This document shows, in pieces, positions 48,001 through 56,574 of a stretch of DNA of 64,000 nucleotides; the first letter of the stretch is position 1; every line of letters begins with the position of its first letter. The stretch is from G965218495 sp965262785 (GTDB lineage: Bacteria > Bacteroidota > Rhodothermia > Rhodothermales > Bin80). Position numbers and translations under genes: made by a program. The stretch spans positions 2,852,001-2,916,000 of the forward strand of contig OZ253559.1 in assembly GCA_965262785.1 (NCBI GenBank), in the 5' to 3' direction. The notes beneath the pieces were generated by a model. That model saw nothing but the letters and a program-made list of their open reading frames with translations. It searched no databases and had not been told where the DNA came from.

Positions 48001-48617
48001 GACGTAACGAAGATGCCTTCTTCGTAGCGTGAGAATTGGCCGGGCTCGGCCTTAAAGGACGCTCCGTTTACCAGCCGCGCGTAGAGGCCGAACTTCTCCT
48101 GTAGCTCTTCTTCCGCCCACTGCTTCGTCAGACCGCCTGGTGTGATGATGAGAACCTTCTGAATGACTCCACGGAAGAGCAACTCCTTGATCAAGAGCCC
48201 GGCCATAATCGTTTTGCCTGCCCCCGTGTCGTCAGCGAGCAGGAAACGGATTCTCGGCAGGGGAAGAAGGTAGCGATAGACCGCCTCGACCTGGTGGGGC
48301 AGTGGGTCAACAATGCTGGAGTTGACTGCGAAGAGAGGGTCGAACTGGTGCGCGATGCGGATGCGCTCTGCCTCGGCGCCGAGAAGGAAAAGCTCGGCGT
48401 CACCATCAAAGGCGCGCCGTTGACTACGAACCTTGACAAGCGCTGCGAATTCATCCGCGGCCAGAGGACGCTTTACCATCCGTTTCGACTGAAGCCCAAC
48501 TCCCTCAACGAGCGTCTTGCCGCCGAACGGGACGATCCGATGGATTTCGATGAGCTCGGTCGCTTCAAAGCCTTCGACCACGTCACCAGGGGCGAGTTTG
48601 CTAGCGTCTTGCGCCAT
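45066..48617 (-). CDS. DEAH/SNF2-like helicase with C-terminal DUF3883 domain
   Basis: About 1183 residues from the ATG at 48617, chosen because AGGAATCGACG precedes it; the upstream TTG at 48647 has no such site. SF2/Rad54-like motifs: LLADDTGAGKTIMAG (Walker A, about 127-141), LIITPGGLTKQW (Ia), VVVDEAHKL (II, about 229-237), FLTATPHRGR (III), LLIFTEHRDTLDSL (IV), IMVATDAAGEGINLQ (V) and EQRMGRIHRYGQ (VI). Near the C-terminus GYERSRGWSPTDVSRDG..RFIEVKGR is a DUF3883 domain, a nuclease-fold-like module often fused to defence helicases. It is the first gene of the four-gene operon and divergent from the giant NTPase. Confidence 0.92.
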   Translation of the reverse strand: MAQDASKLAPGDVVEGFEATELIEIHRIVPFGGKTLVEGVGLQSKRMVKRPLAADEFAALVKVRSQRRAFDGDAELFLLGAEAERIRIAHQFDPLFAVNSSIVDPLPHQVEAVYRYLLPLPRIRFLLADDTGAGKTIMAGLLIKELLFRGVIQKVLIITPGGLTKQWAEEELQEKFGLYARLVNGASFKAEPGQFSRYEEGIFVTSVDFLARNEGGLKAVSATQWDLVVVDEAHKLSAYEYGTKLEESGRYKAVKALTGKTDHLLFLTATPHRGRKDTFRRLLLLLDEDLFQKDEHVADRIRQQAAPHDTAVGEDFEAERPISKARNRFFLRRLKEEMVDWDGQALFKNRHTKTTGYKLTPEEKTLYDEVTRYVRSKRKEAKAKKNRNVELTLMVMQRRLASSLYAITRTLDRRLQALTEVLLILRDPSRSEAEKKRLFRRELDPSDPRDITEYEDLADEERERIDQRIFRQVLTDDPAKVEEERDEVERLFQLADSMKNHKEAKFGELLAVLDSSDIIRADDEKLLIFTEHRDTLDSLVQRLEEKGYTVATIHGGMDVDTRKQAQRQFRIRAKIMVATDAAGEGINLQFCRYLINWDLPWNPNRLEQRMGRIHRYGQADDVWVYNLVAQNTREGSVLERVLLKMDVMREQMGSDRVYDVIDEWLEGVPLVRLIEQAIDSDDEADSSRTTELALTSASNERAEQLIDLQKKASLASRLDLRSACELRDASDERRLQPLFIQRFFERAWTACGGTIRTDDHFPVWHIGATPTAILELARERRQALPEKYDVPLVFDKQLVSVASKVRVPERTKLMGPGHPLFSALIAWTISEARQSFARGATLVDPNIAKPQRIWLVRSIIEDGQRQRRQDHRKPTAHERLDVIVYDHMGFRTTSPSYLLNCTAPEAGFPIPNIAPRPTDEIQIWAYEQITERQLGDVKAIRSVECDLRREYLNTAFTDLILELQGELNDLQHAHLFGDDNAEERERLHQRIEGLNARKAERLNELELMMMLCANLPDLLTEAMIATIPVTSLESDGKAPSKGFPMRRDDEVEAIAMDVTLGYERSRGWSPTDVSRDGEHYDVRSEGPGGEKRFIEVKGRAQSGAIILTGPELDRLRQLGERAWLYVITFCKGERPKLHVIQNPVSKLNPEMMYRQIQFFVTEDDWAQQGQQVELPGEPEERGT

Positions 48618-48979
48618 CGTCGATTCCTGCTGGCTCAAACTGATCAATCCTCTTGGTTGGTGCCCTTGGGCTTCATACTCCCGGTAGCCAGTTGTACAGC
48701 ATGCGTCTTTGCTTCGATCTAAGGAGGCCCTGAATTCGAGGCTGACGCTCTATATTACGGATACTCGTTAACCTATGCGCGCGCGTCCGACGTAGCAGCT
48801 GTGAGCGGAAATGCGTGCGACAGGAGTGTAGTATTTTCAGAGCTTCCAATAGAAAGCTGGCGCCTGACCCTCACCATTGCTTGCTGATTGGTGGAGAGCG
48901 TCCACGCGGTCGCCAACAATAGTCTGGCGAGTCACTGCTGGGCCTTGCATGCAGTTCTACAGAGATAGATCGTGTTCAG
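48618..48979. promoter_or_regulatory. Divergent intergenic region between the defence operon and the NTPase gene
   Basis: About 360 bases separating two oppositely transcribed defence-type transcription units; it must contain both promoters. I could not assign -35/-10 elements or an operator with confidence, and no regulator gene lies between them. Confidence 0.4.
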
Positions 48980-51900
48980 ATGAGTGAAGCTGTCCCAGAG
49001 GAGGCGAGCGGTCTGGAGGAAGACCGCAGCGGCGCTGGCGTGAACCCCTATGCAACAGGGGGTGGCGGCGTGACTTTCGAGCGAAGGGTGGCGGTAAAAT
49101 TCCTTGCCCATCTACTTGTCGGCGACGGTACGTTCGAAATTGGCGATGGACGCCGCGTGGTGAGCGTCGCATTCCAGCAGGCTCCAGACCATCCGGTCGA
49201 CGACCTCGTCGTTTACGCGGCATGCCCTGACGAGTCAGAACCATCGTTGGTGCTCGCGCTCGCGGTTCGGCGTAAACCGAAGATAGTGCAGAGCGACGAG
49301 TCGACGCGCAAGCTTATCCTTGCTTTCGTCCGTGCTGTAATCAATGCGCCAGCGGACGGACCGGAATACCGGTTGGGCCTCGTCGTTGCGGGACCACAGC
49401 GCCACACCGAGCAACTTGCGACGTTGGCCAGCCATGCCGCAGTCCAGATGGATGCGCCCGGCTTCTTCAAGCTTGTCCGCACGCCCAACACGTTCCGTCA
49501 AGATGTCCGACAGAGGCTCGAGCATTTAGAGAAACTGGTGAAGCTTTCGCTCAGCGACCTTGGCATGGCTGAAGCCGACGCAACAACAGTACAACTGCGC
49601 ACGTGGCAGTTACTTGCGAGTCTTACCGTCTCTATGCCGAGATTCGAGCCTCCAGACGAGGCGGATTGGCCAGGCGTGGCGAATAGCCTGATCCCGGTCG
49701 CGCGAGGTAATGATCTTGATGGGGCGTTGCGTCTCCGCGACCGGCTTGCCACCCTTGCCAGTGAGTATGCGCCGAATGCTGCAACTGTAAATCTCAAACT
49801 GTTGAAACGCGCCGTGCATGATGCACTTGACTTGGCTGCTCGGCGCCACCGACAGGGGTGGAAGGTGCTCGACCATCTGCATCACAGCGGGCTGGCGTCG
49901 GTACGCAACGAAATCTCCGAGAACGAAGGAGATCGCCGTGTGCGCCTTGATCGCAGCGAGGCGGCGGCGCAGCTGGCTGCAATGGTGACGGACGCAAAGG
50001 GAGTCGTCGTGAGCGGGGAGTCCGGTGTAGGCAAGAGCGCACTTGTGCTATTGGGTTTCACCGCTGCTGCCAAGGCAGACCCAGACAACGTACAGGCATT
50101 GTGCATCAACTTGCGGCACATCCCCAAGCTGTGGGGCGATTTCGAGGCCATACTAGGTTGCTCGCTTTCGGAAATTCTGCGTGAACTGAGTGCGCCGCTA
50201 CGCATGCTCATCGTTGACGGCGCAGACGCCGTAGCTGAAGGCATGGACGGCGCCTTCCGCTATTTGGTTGATGCTGCTCGCGGAAGCGACGTGAAGGTAG
50301 TCGCCGTCACGTCAGTCGACAGCAAGCAAGTTGTGCAAGACACACTCAAGGAGCACTTTGGGGACCATGTCACGGAGTATGTGGTGGCCCCGCTAACCGA
50401 CGCTGAGATAGACGAATTTGTCGAGACCTTCACGGAGTTGCGTAAGCTCAATGCCAACCCGCAGTCGCGTGAGCTCCTGCGCCGGCTTGTCGTGGTCGAT
50501 CTGCTCGTTCGCAGCGGTGTCCACGATGTTCCGATAAGCGATGCGGATGCGATGCGCGAAGTATGGTCCAGGCTGGTCCGTCGGCGCGAGATGTCTGGCA
50601 GGGGGGCACCAGATGCGAGGGAAATCGTGCTACTTAAGTTAGCCGATCTCGCGTTGCGCGATGTCGACGGCGACGAAAGGCTTGATGTCAACAGCGGACT
50701 CGACACCGCTGCCCTTGCTGGATTGCGTCGCGACGGGTTGCTACGGACATCACCTGACAACCCATTCATCATCGGTCCCGAGTTCGCACACGACGAGGTG
50801 CGCCGCTATGCGGTCGCCCGCCTCCTGCTGGCGGACAGGGCTCCGGCTGCGAAAATCATGAAGGTTGGAGCTCCACGCTGGTCGCTTGCGGCTGCAAGAC
50901 TCGCGTGTCAAGCGTTGTTGGCGCAGCCCGATACAGCCGTTACTCCGTTGCGGGGTAGGCTCGCTGTGTTGCAAGCGTCATTCGACGAGCTTGTCAAGGC
51001 AGGTCATGGTGCTCGCTGGGGCGACGTGCCTGGCGAAGCCTTGCTCACAATCGGGAGTCCTGGCCCAGTGCTCCGGGACGCGTGGCCTGAGCTGCATACC
51101 GAAAGCGCGGCTGGCCTGCAACGGCTTTCCCGCTTGGTCAAGCAGCGGCTCCGCGGCGATAACAGCATTGTCGATGTAAACGCCATCGAACCGATCGTAG
51201 AGCTGTTGCTTGAAGACCGCATCCCATGGCGTTTTGGCAAGTGCGCGCAAGATCTTTTGCGAGAATGGCTCCACGCACACGTCTTTGCGAATACTGCCGC
51301 CGGTCATCCGTTGCGCATCTGGCTTCGCGAGCGCCTCGTTGATGTGTGTGCTGCCGCTGACCGTCGCCAAGCAGAAGAACAAGCCAATGGAGCCACGCCC
51401 ACTCGTGAGGAAATCGAACAACGGCGCCGGATCAGGAATATGTATCCGCCGTCAATAACAGCATGCCGAAGTCGTCGTAGTGTGCGCCGCGACATCCCCA
51501 TCGAAGTTACGTCACCGCTTAACCTGGAACTGCTGTCGCTACTGGGTCCGGATTTGGGCAGCGAAGGCGAAGCAATCCTTCGCCGCGTCGCGCAGGACGC
51601 TCCATCTAGGCTTGCTCCTGCTGTGGAGGAGCTCTTCTCAGGCCTTGCGCTTGCCAGCTATGGCCGGGGGTTGCTTGCTCAGCTGACTGAGGCGTACTAC
51701 CTCAATGACGAGATAAACGGCTATAGGGTCTACGAGGATGGGATCCGCTCCCACACAGCTCGAAGCATAGGATCAGTCCCGCTTGCTGCCTGGTACCGCG
51801 GCCCGTTCATGCCGCTGTTTCGGAAGGATTTCCGTGGCGGTGTCAAAGTGCTCAATCGCTTACTCAACCATGCCACGCGCATTCGCGTGCGAACACTCGC

Positions 51901-53467
51901 CCGTCTACATCGGAGTGAGCGACCGCACGAAGGTGATGATGCCGGCTTGTACCAGACAGAACTTGGGCTCACTGGTGACAGCCGACTGTACTTGGGTGAT
52001 GACCACGTTTGGCGCTGGTACCGCGGCTCGGGAGTCGGACCAAGTCCCTGCTTCAGCGCCCTACAGGCACTGGAGCGAGTGTGCGACCAACTAGTCGGGC
52101 ATGGTACTCCGATCAGAAACATTGTCTCAATACTGCTCGATGGATGTGAAAGCCTCGCTATGGTCAGCCTCGTCGTTGGACTTCTCGTGAGGCATCTTGA
52201 AAACGCAGGCCGTATGCTGGATCCCTACCTCACTGAACCGCTTATCTGGAATTACGAGTTTGTGCGTGTAGCAACAGAGTTTTCGCCCTTAAAAGCTAGC
52301 TCTGAAGGCCTTGTAGCACCGGAGCGCCGGACCTGGTCATTGCGCGAGGCAGCCATGTTCATGGTTGTGCGTGCCAATGCCGAACGCGCCACCGAGCTAC
52401 GCGCGCTCGGTGAGAAGCTCATTGCAAACGCGCGTCGACACACTAAGCCAGCGCGAAACCATAAGCCTACGGAAGCAGAGGCAGATGCAACAGAGTCGAT
52501 TCATCAGCAGATAACTCAAGTACGTGCCTGGGCAAGCAGCCTTGATCGCAACAGGTACCAGCCTCAGGTGACTCCAGACGGTTTGCAGATCACAGCCACG
52601 CCACCCGAGGATGTCGTACAGGCGTTACAAGACAGCAATGAGGATCTGGAACGCGGGAAACAGGTGTTTAGCTTGCTCGCCCGATACTCCCGCAAGCCCA
52701 ATAAGCAGTGCGCAGATTCCTTCGGCACCGACGAGTTGGCTGCCGACATAGCCACGGCTCGTCGTCTCCTTGAGAACCCACCATCTCTGAGTGTCCAAAG
52801 ACCATGGGATGTACCGGCCTTGGTTGCAGCCGCGGCGCTTGAAGCTCACATCCTGCACGGCGCCAATCTCTCTAAGGAGGCACTTTTCTTTGCCGCCGAC
52901 ACTGTTATTCGCGTTGGCCAAGGGGAGGCGGGGAGGTCACAGTACGAATTCGAGCTTTCCGTGTTCGAATATGGTGCCGACCGTAGCGCGGCTCGAACCA
53001 TCCCGCTGCTACTCCTCCCCGCCGCCGCTCCGCTTCGAGCCGCCATAGACAAAACCAAAGGATGGACGAAGAAGCACCGTAGCGCAGTAAGCAGACTGAC
53101 CCGTGTGCTTCGAGCCGCCATCGGCAAAGAACTCGAATGGACGGCCTCAGAGCGTATTGCTATAGCAGGCCTCAGACTTGCCCGAGCCGCCGCCAACGAA
53201 GTGAGACTTTACCTTGCGCGTGGCTTGGATCACGTTTGGCAGACGCCGTGCGTTGAGCAAGGACGCTGCCACCATGACGTGGGACTGCACATCGCTGCCG
53301 AAACAATGCACGACTGTATACTCGGTCCGTGGGATCCAGCGACTCGAAGACGCAGTGTGATCGTGCCTAAGAAAAACGGCTCTACCCCTTTTTTAGTGGG
53401 TAAGCTCACCTGCGGACGCTTTCGGGGTAAAGATCCAGGCCTCCGAGGTGAAAGTAAATGGCGTTAG
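48980..53467 (+). CDS. Giant STAND-like NTPase, 5' portion (gene split by an ISL3 element)
   Basis: The native frame runs from the ATG at 48980 to base 53377, then into ISL3 sequence with an artificial stop at 53467. The N-terminal ~100 residues (NPYATGGGGVTFERRVAVKFLAHLL, then PVDDLVVY and LALAVRRKPK) look like the nuclease-type effector domain seen at the front of large conflict-system NTPases. A P-loop follows: VVVSGESGVGKSALVLL (343-359) with Walker B LRMLIVDGAD (407-416). The remaining ~1000 residues are helical, compatible with a sensor or repeat region. Joined to 54792-55649 the protein would be 1751 residues. Family membership (Avs/STAND-like) is inferred from architecture. Confidence 0.75.
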   Translation: MSEAVPEEASGLEEDRSGAGVNPYATGGGGVTFERRVAVKFLAHLLVGDGTFEIGDGRRVVSVAFQQAPDHPVDDLVVYAACPDESEPSLVLALAVRRKPKIVQSDESTRKLILAFVRAVINAPADGPEYRLGLVVAGPQRHTEQLATLASHAAVQMDAPGFFKLVRTPNTFRQDVRQRLEHLEKLVKLSLSDLGMAEADATTVQLRTWQLLASLTVSMPRFEPPDEADWPGVANSLIPVARGNDLDGALRLRDRLATLASEYAPNAATVNLKLLKRAVHDALDLAARRHRQGWKVLDHLHHSGLASVRNEISENEGDRRVRLDRSEAAAQLAAMVTDAKGVVVSGESGVGKSALVLLGFTAAAKADPDNVQALCINLRHIPKLWGDFEAILGCSLSEILRELSAPLRMLIVDGADAVAEGMDGAFRYLVDAARGSDVKVVAVTSVDSKQVVQDTLKEHFGDHVTEYVVAPLTDAEIDEFVETFTELRKLNANPQSRELLRRLVVVDLLVRSGVHDVPISDADAMREVWSRLVRRREMSGRGAPDAREIVLLKLADLALRDVDGDERLDVNSGLDTAALAGLRRDGLLRTSPDNPFIIGPEFAHDEVRRYAVARLLLADRAPAAKIMKVGAPRWSLAAARLACQALLAQPDTAVTPLRGRLAVLQASFDELVKAGHGARWGDVPGEALLTIGSPGPVLRDAWPELHTESAAGLQRLSRLVKQRLRGDNSIVDVNAIEPIVELLLEDRIPWRFGKCAQDLLREWLHAHVFANTAAGHPLRIWLRERLVDVCAAADRRQAEEQANGATPTREEIEQRRRIRNMYPPSITACRSRRSVRRDIPIEVTSPLNLELLSLLGPDLGSEGEAILRRVAQDAPSRLAPAVEELFSGLALASYGRGLLAQLTEAYYLNDEINGYRVYEDGIRSHTARSIGSVPLAAWYRGPFMPLFRKDFRGGVKVLNRLLNHATRIRVRTLARLHRSERPHEGDDAGLYQTELGLTGDSRLYLGDDHVWRWYRGSGVGPSPCFSALQALERVCDQLVGHGTPIRNIVSILLDGCESLAMVSLVVGLLVRHLENAGRMLDPYLTEPLIWNYEFVRVATEFSPLKASSEGLVAPERRTWSLREAAMFMVVRANAERATELRALGEKLIANARRHTKPARNHKPTEAEADATESIHQQITQVRAWASSLDRNRYQPQVTPDGLQITATPPEDVVQALQDSNEDLERGKQVFSLLARYSRKPNKQCADSFGTDELAADIATARRLLENPPSLSVQRPWDVPALVAAAALEAHILHGANLSKEALFFAADTVIRVGQGEAGRSQYEFELSVFEYGADRSAARTIPLLLLPAAAPLRAAIDKTKGWTKKHRSAVSRLTRVLRAAIGKELEWTASERIAIAGLRLARAAANEVRLYLARGLDHVWQTPCVEQGRCHHDVGLHIAAETMHDCILGPWDPATRRRSVIVPKKNGSTPFLVGKLTCGRFRGKDPGLRGESKWR

Positions 53468-54783
53468 CAAACCGCCGTTTGTTGCGGAAGCCCCTACTGC
53501 GCACTTTGATTGTTTTGATCCGGCTGTTGATGCCTTCCGCAGGGCCATTGCTCACCTTCAGGATGATCGCATTGAGGATACCCCACAGGTGTGTTTTGAT
53601 GGTTCTGGCGGCTGCCTTGACCGGTTCCAGCCGACACCGCATGGCCCACGACAACCATCGCTCCCAACCCTTACGCGCCCATGTGCGGTGGACATAGTGC
53701 CACAACTGCAGGGCCATTTCCTTGATAGCCCACGCGCGGGCCGTCTTCAACGTGCTGGTACGCAACTGCTGGAAGCGCGCCTTCTGCTTAGCAGACATGT
53801 TGGCCGGGTGAGTCAACCAATCATACTTGGTTCCCTTGAGGTCTTCCAAGCCTTCCTTCATCAATGCCCGGTGCTCCTGGCGCCGAACCTTGTCCACGGC
53901 AGTTCCCAGACATTTCACCACGTGGAATTTGTCAAAGGCCACCTTCCGTTGCGCCTCTGGCACATGCTCCAGCGTGGCGTTGATGTAGGCCGGCCACATG
54001 TCCATGCTGACACTCTCGATGCCCTCCAGCTGCTCCAAAGTGAGCCCAGCATACCAACGCGTAAGTGTTTCTTTCTTACGGTCTTCGCCCACATGCAGCA
54101 CCGTACCCGCCTTCGCATCCGAAACAATGGTGACATACGCATGGCGCTTGCGAAAAGAGGTCTCATCCACGCCAATATGGGCAACATTCCGTTCCTTCCT
54201 CCACGCAAGGCCTCGTTGCACCGCACGCTGCATGATCCCGTCTATCGCATTCCAGCTCACCCCCATCAGACGAGACACCGCCGACACACTCGCCTCCTGC
54301 AGCCAATCAATCACCAGCGTCTCAAACCCTGCAGTGAACCGTGACATAGGTTCCGCCCATGGAACAGGCACGGTGCGCACTCCATGCTCCGAACATTCCA
54401 CGCGGGGGAGCTCCGCAACCACCATGGTGCGATACTCGCACAGGTCCAGGTGTCGCCATTGCCGGCGACGGTGGTCGTAGCCCGGAGACGCCGAGCCGCA
54501 CTCCGGACAAGACAGCTGATGGCCGTCCTCGCAAGCTACATGAATCCGGACTTCTTGCGCCTCATGCGCAAACGTCACCTCGGAAACCTTCCAGGGAGCC
54601 TGGACGCCCAAGAGGCAACCGATGTCTTTCTTTAGTTGCGACATATCGTTGCTGGGGTTAGAAAACGTGTGCGCCATCGTGATGATGGCCTTGAAACAGA
54701 CAAGAAGCGGGTATGAATCCGCATCATCTCATATCGTTTCCCGTTGAATACAACATTGCACCCATCTGATTAGGGGAAGAGCC
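53378..54783 (-). mobile_element. ISL3-family insertion sequence
   Basis: A 1406-bp element with terminal inverted repeats GGCTCTACCCCTTTTTTAG (53378) and the complement of GGCTCTTCCCCTAATCAG (ending 54783). A perfect 8-bp target duplication AGAAAAAC (53370-53377 and 54784-54791) is the normal length for ISL3. It carries one transposase gene and disrupts the giant NTPase gene. Confidence 0.95.
53406..54677 (-). CDS. ISL3-family transposase
   Basis: 423 residues. An N-terminal zinc finger (CPECGSASPGYDHRRRQWRH, with the earlier ACEDGH strand) is followed by a HTH region (SVSAVSRLMGVSWNAIDGIM). The DDE core has HIGVDETSFRKRHAYVTIV (first Asp), VSMDMWPAYI (second Asp) and SNGPAEGINSRIKTIK (Glu). 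The C-terminus RSRGFRNKRRFANAIYFHLGGLD is typical. Intact; the element is probably still mobile or recently was. Confidence 0.94.
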   Translation of the reverse strand: MAHTFSNPSNDMSQLKKDIGCLLGVQAPWKVSEVTFAHEAQEVRIHVACEDGHQLSCPECGSASPGYDHRRRQWRHLDLCEYRTMVVAELPRVECSEHGVRTVPVPWAEPMSRFTAGFETLVIDWLQEASVSAVSRLMGVSWNAIDGIMQRAVQRGLAWRKERNVAHIGVDETSFRKRHAYVTIVSDAKAGTVLHVGEDRKKETLTRWYAGLTLEQLEGIESVSMDMWPAYINATLEHVPEAQRKVAFDKFHVVKCLGTAVDKVRRQEHRALMKEGLEDLKGTKYDWLTHPANMSAKQKARFQQLRTSTLKTARAWAIKEMALQLWHYVHRTWARKGWERWLSWAMRCRLEPVKAAARTIKTHLWGILNAIILKVSNGPAEGINSRIKTIKVRSRGFRNKRRFANAIYFHLGGLDLYPESVRR

Positions 54784-54791
54784 AGAAAAAC

Positions 54792-55649
54792 ATTGAGAAA
54801 ACGCTGGTTGCCACTGACGGCAAATCTATACTGGTGGGACGCCTAGACGCGGCAATTAGAGCACTCGCACCTGCCGCATCAAGAGACATTTGCGTTAAAC
54901 ATCGGGCGCATACCTTGCTTCTCGCTATCCTAGATGCGCAGCAGCGGTCTTTGCTTAGTCGCGACTTTAGCGGAATGGATGAAAAGTACTCGCAGATTCT
55001 AGCGTCCGCGCGCGCTCTGCTCACGCTGGCTGAACATGGTGACGATACAGCCGTCTACGCTCACATTGATGCTTACGCAAACAACTCGGCCTTGCTCGGT
55101 GCCTTGTTGCGCGCGTTGTCGGCAGCAGCAGAAGAGACACAGAACCGGGCAGCCACGGCGCGGCGGATGTGGCCGGATGTCGTTCGTCACGTGCTGGCAT
55201 TGGAAGAGTCCGGGCATGCTCCGTTTCAAGATCATTTTGAGGGTGATCGCACACTCGCTGCCCTCTTGCCCAATTCCGCCCATGAGATCGCTTACCTCTA
55301 CCGGGAGATTCAGGATGAGCCCATAGTGTGGTGGGAGCCTAATTCATTGAAATCTGAGGTCGAATCATGGCTGATTCGCGCAGCAGGACGAGCAGACTGC
55401 ATCGACCAACTTATTGGCTTCATCCGTGAACTTGAACCGGAGGACCAAGTCCAGACAGGACTGCCTTGGCTGGCCACACTTGTGCTCGCAGACACTGCCC
55501 GTATAGCTCGCGGAACATGGTTTCTGCCAGATTGGCTAATCGAGATGCGCTCCGTTGCAGTCGATGCCGGGCTATTGGCGAAATGGCAGGAGGTCGTCGA
55601 TGCGCTGGTGGTCGCGGGCGTCTCGAAACTGGCGCCTTACTCCGAATAG
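54792..55649 (+). pseudogene. Giant NTPase, 3' portion beyond the ISL3 insertion
   Basis: Directly after the duplicated AGAAAAAC the sequence reads in the NTPase frame: IEKTLVATDGKSILVGRLDAA, and on for 285 codons to the stop at 55647-55649. It has no start or ribosome binding site of its own near 54792 (the first start-like codon is a GTG at 54834), so it is the severed C-terminus. It is helical, rich in Ala and Leu (for example LLGALLRALSAAAEETQNRAAT, WLIRAAGRADCIDQLIGFIREL). Precise excision of ISL3 would restore the full protein. Confidence 0.85.
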
Positions 55650-56574
55650 TTGTGCCAAGGAGATTTGCGGGGTGTGTAGATGCCGAGTTTTCTAGATGGC
55701 GCGTGGTTACTTTCGTATATAATTCCCCAAATTTTCTTCGGCGGCAGCAACCAGAAAAGAATCCTGGCCTAGGCAGTCGCAACCGACGCCGCAGCCCTTG
55801 CCAGAGTTGTAAATGCTGCCTTGCGGATTCGCACATTCGAATCACCCCCCGCCAGCAATTTCGGGTTGTGGTGCCTCATCTAGATGTTATTGGGAATTCA
55901 AATTGAGATTTGGCTGGCCTTGCCGCGTACTCAGGCTGTTGGTACGCGCGGTGCCGCATCGGGCACTACGCCTTCCAGCGTGCAACGCAAACTACCTCTT
56001 ATCCCGGTGCGCAAGACGCCGTAAATCCAGCCGTCTTCATCCTGGACTAAGCCTCAACCGCACAGGTGGGCCTCTTCGCTGAATGCAGTCCGGGTGTCCA
56101 GCGAATGCTGCCAGAATCGGAAGCCATCCTTGCCGGAAAAAAGGAATTCGATCTTCACAGCCCACACGGGATGCCAAGTGCGCCGTGATGCTAATTGAAA
56201 ATGGCCTCGAGGTTGAAGCGTGAATTGACCCCGGTGGCTCCATCCTAGCGGGGTAGCGCCTCTTGCTAAGGGCACTAACGCCACGTATGGAGAACCAATC
56301 AGGCCGTCAGCACGACGGACCTGTATCGAGCAAACAACCCCGTTGTCCCATGCGTCGTCAGCGAAATCTCTGTGGGCTAACCTGGCTCCGTATTGCTGCG
56401 CCAGGCGCTGGTGCTCTGCGCTGAAGGAGAGGGACACTGGAACCGCTGGCGTTGCCTGGAGGCCAATGGCTGCTGATCACTACCTTACGCGCGGGCTGTA
56501 AGTGATACGCTGGGGAAGTTGTGACAGCGAAAGGCGGAAAATGCCGGTCTATCGCCAAGCAAGAATGGTGGGCC
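55650..56574. other. Gene-free stretch between the NTPase and the sugar gene cluster
   Basis: No convincing gene; a 127-codon minus-strand frame at 56054-56437 shows no recognisable family. The imperfect inverted repeat at 56476-56506 is listed separately. This stretch marks the right boundary of the defence island. Confidence 0.4.
56476..56506. promoter_or_regulatory. Possible operator upstream of the epimerase gene
   Basis: Imperfect dyad: ATCACT at 56476-56481 and AGTGAT at 56501-56506, with inner TTAC (56484-56487) opposing GTAA (56498-56501). It ends 15 bases before the farthest possible epimerase start (56521). The position suits a regulator site, but the spacing is unlike a compact LacI operator. 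Confidence 0.25.

Noticed and set aside
37382..48617. BREX or DISARM assignment for the defence operon
   Set aside because: No PglZ/BrxC (BREX) and no DrmB or PLD-type DrmC (DISARM) were seen. The DUF1156 + DUF499 + DUF3883 helicase set points to an Hma-type system instead.
53448..54344. A 298-codon plus-strand frame
   Set aside because: It is the complement of the ISL3 transposase gene, which has all its DDE and zinc-finger motifs on the minus strand.
56054..56437. A 127-codon minus-strand frame before the epimerase gene
   Set aside because: No recognisable family or ribosome binding site. It could be a decayed gene, but the evidence is insufficient.
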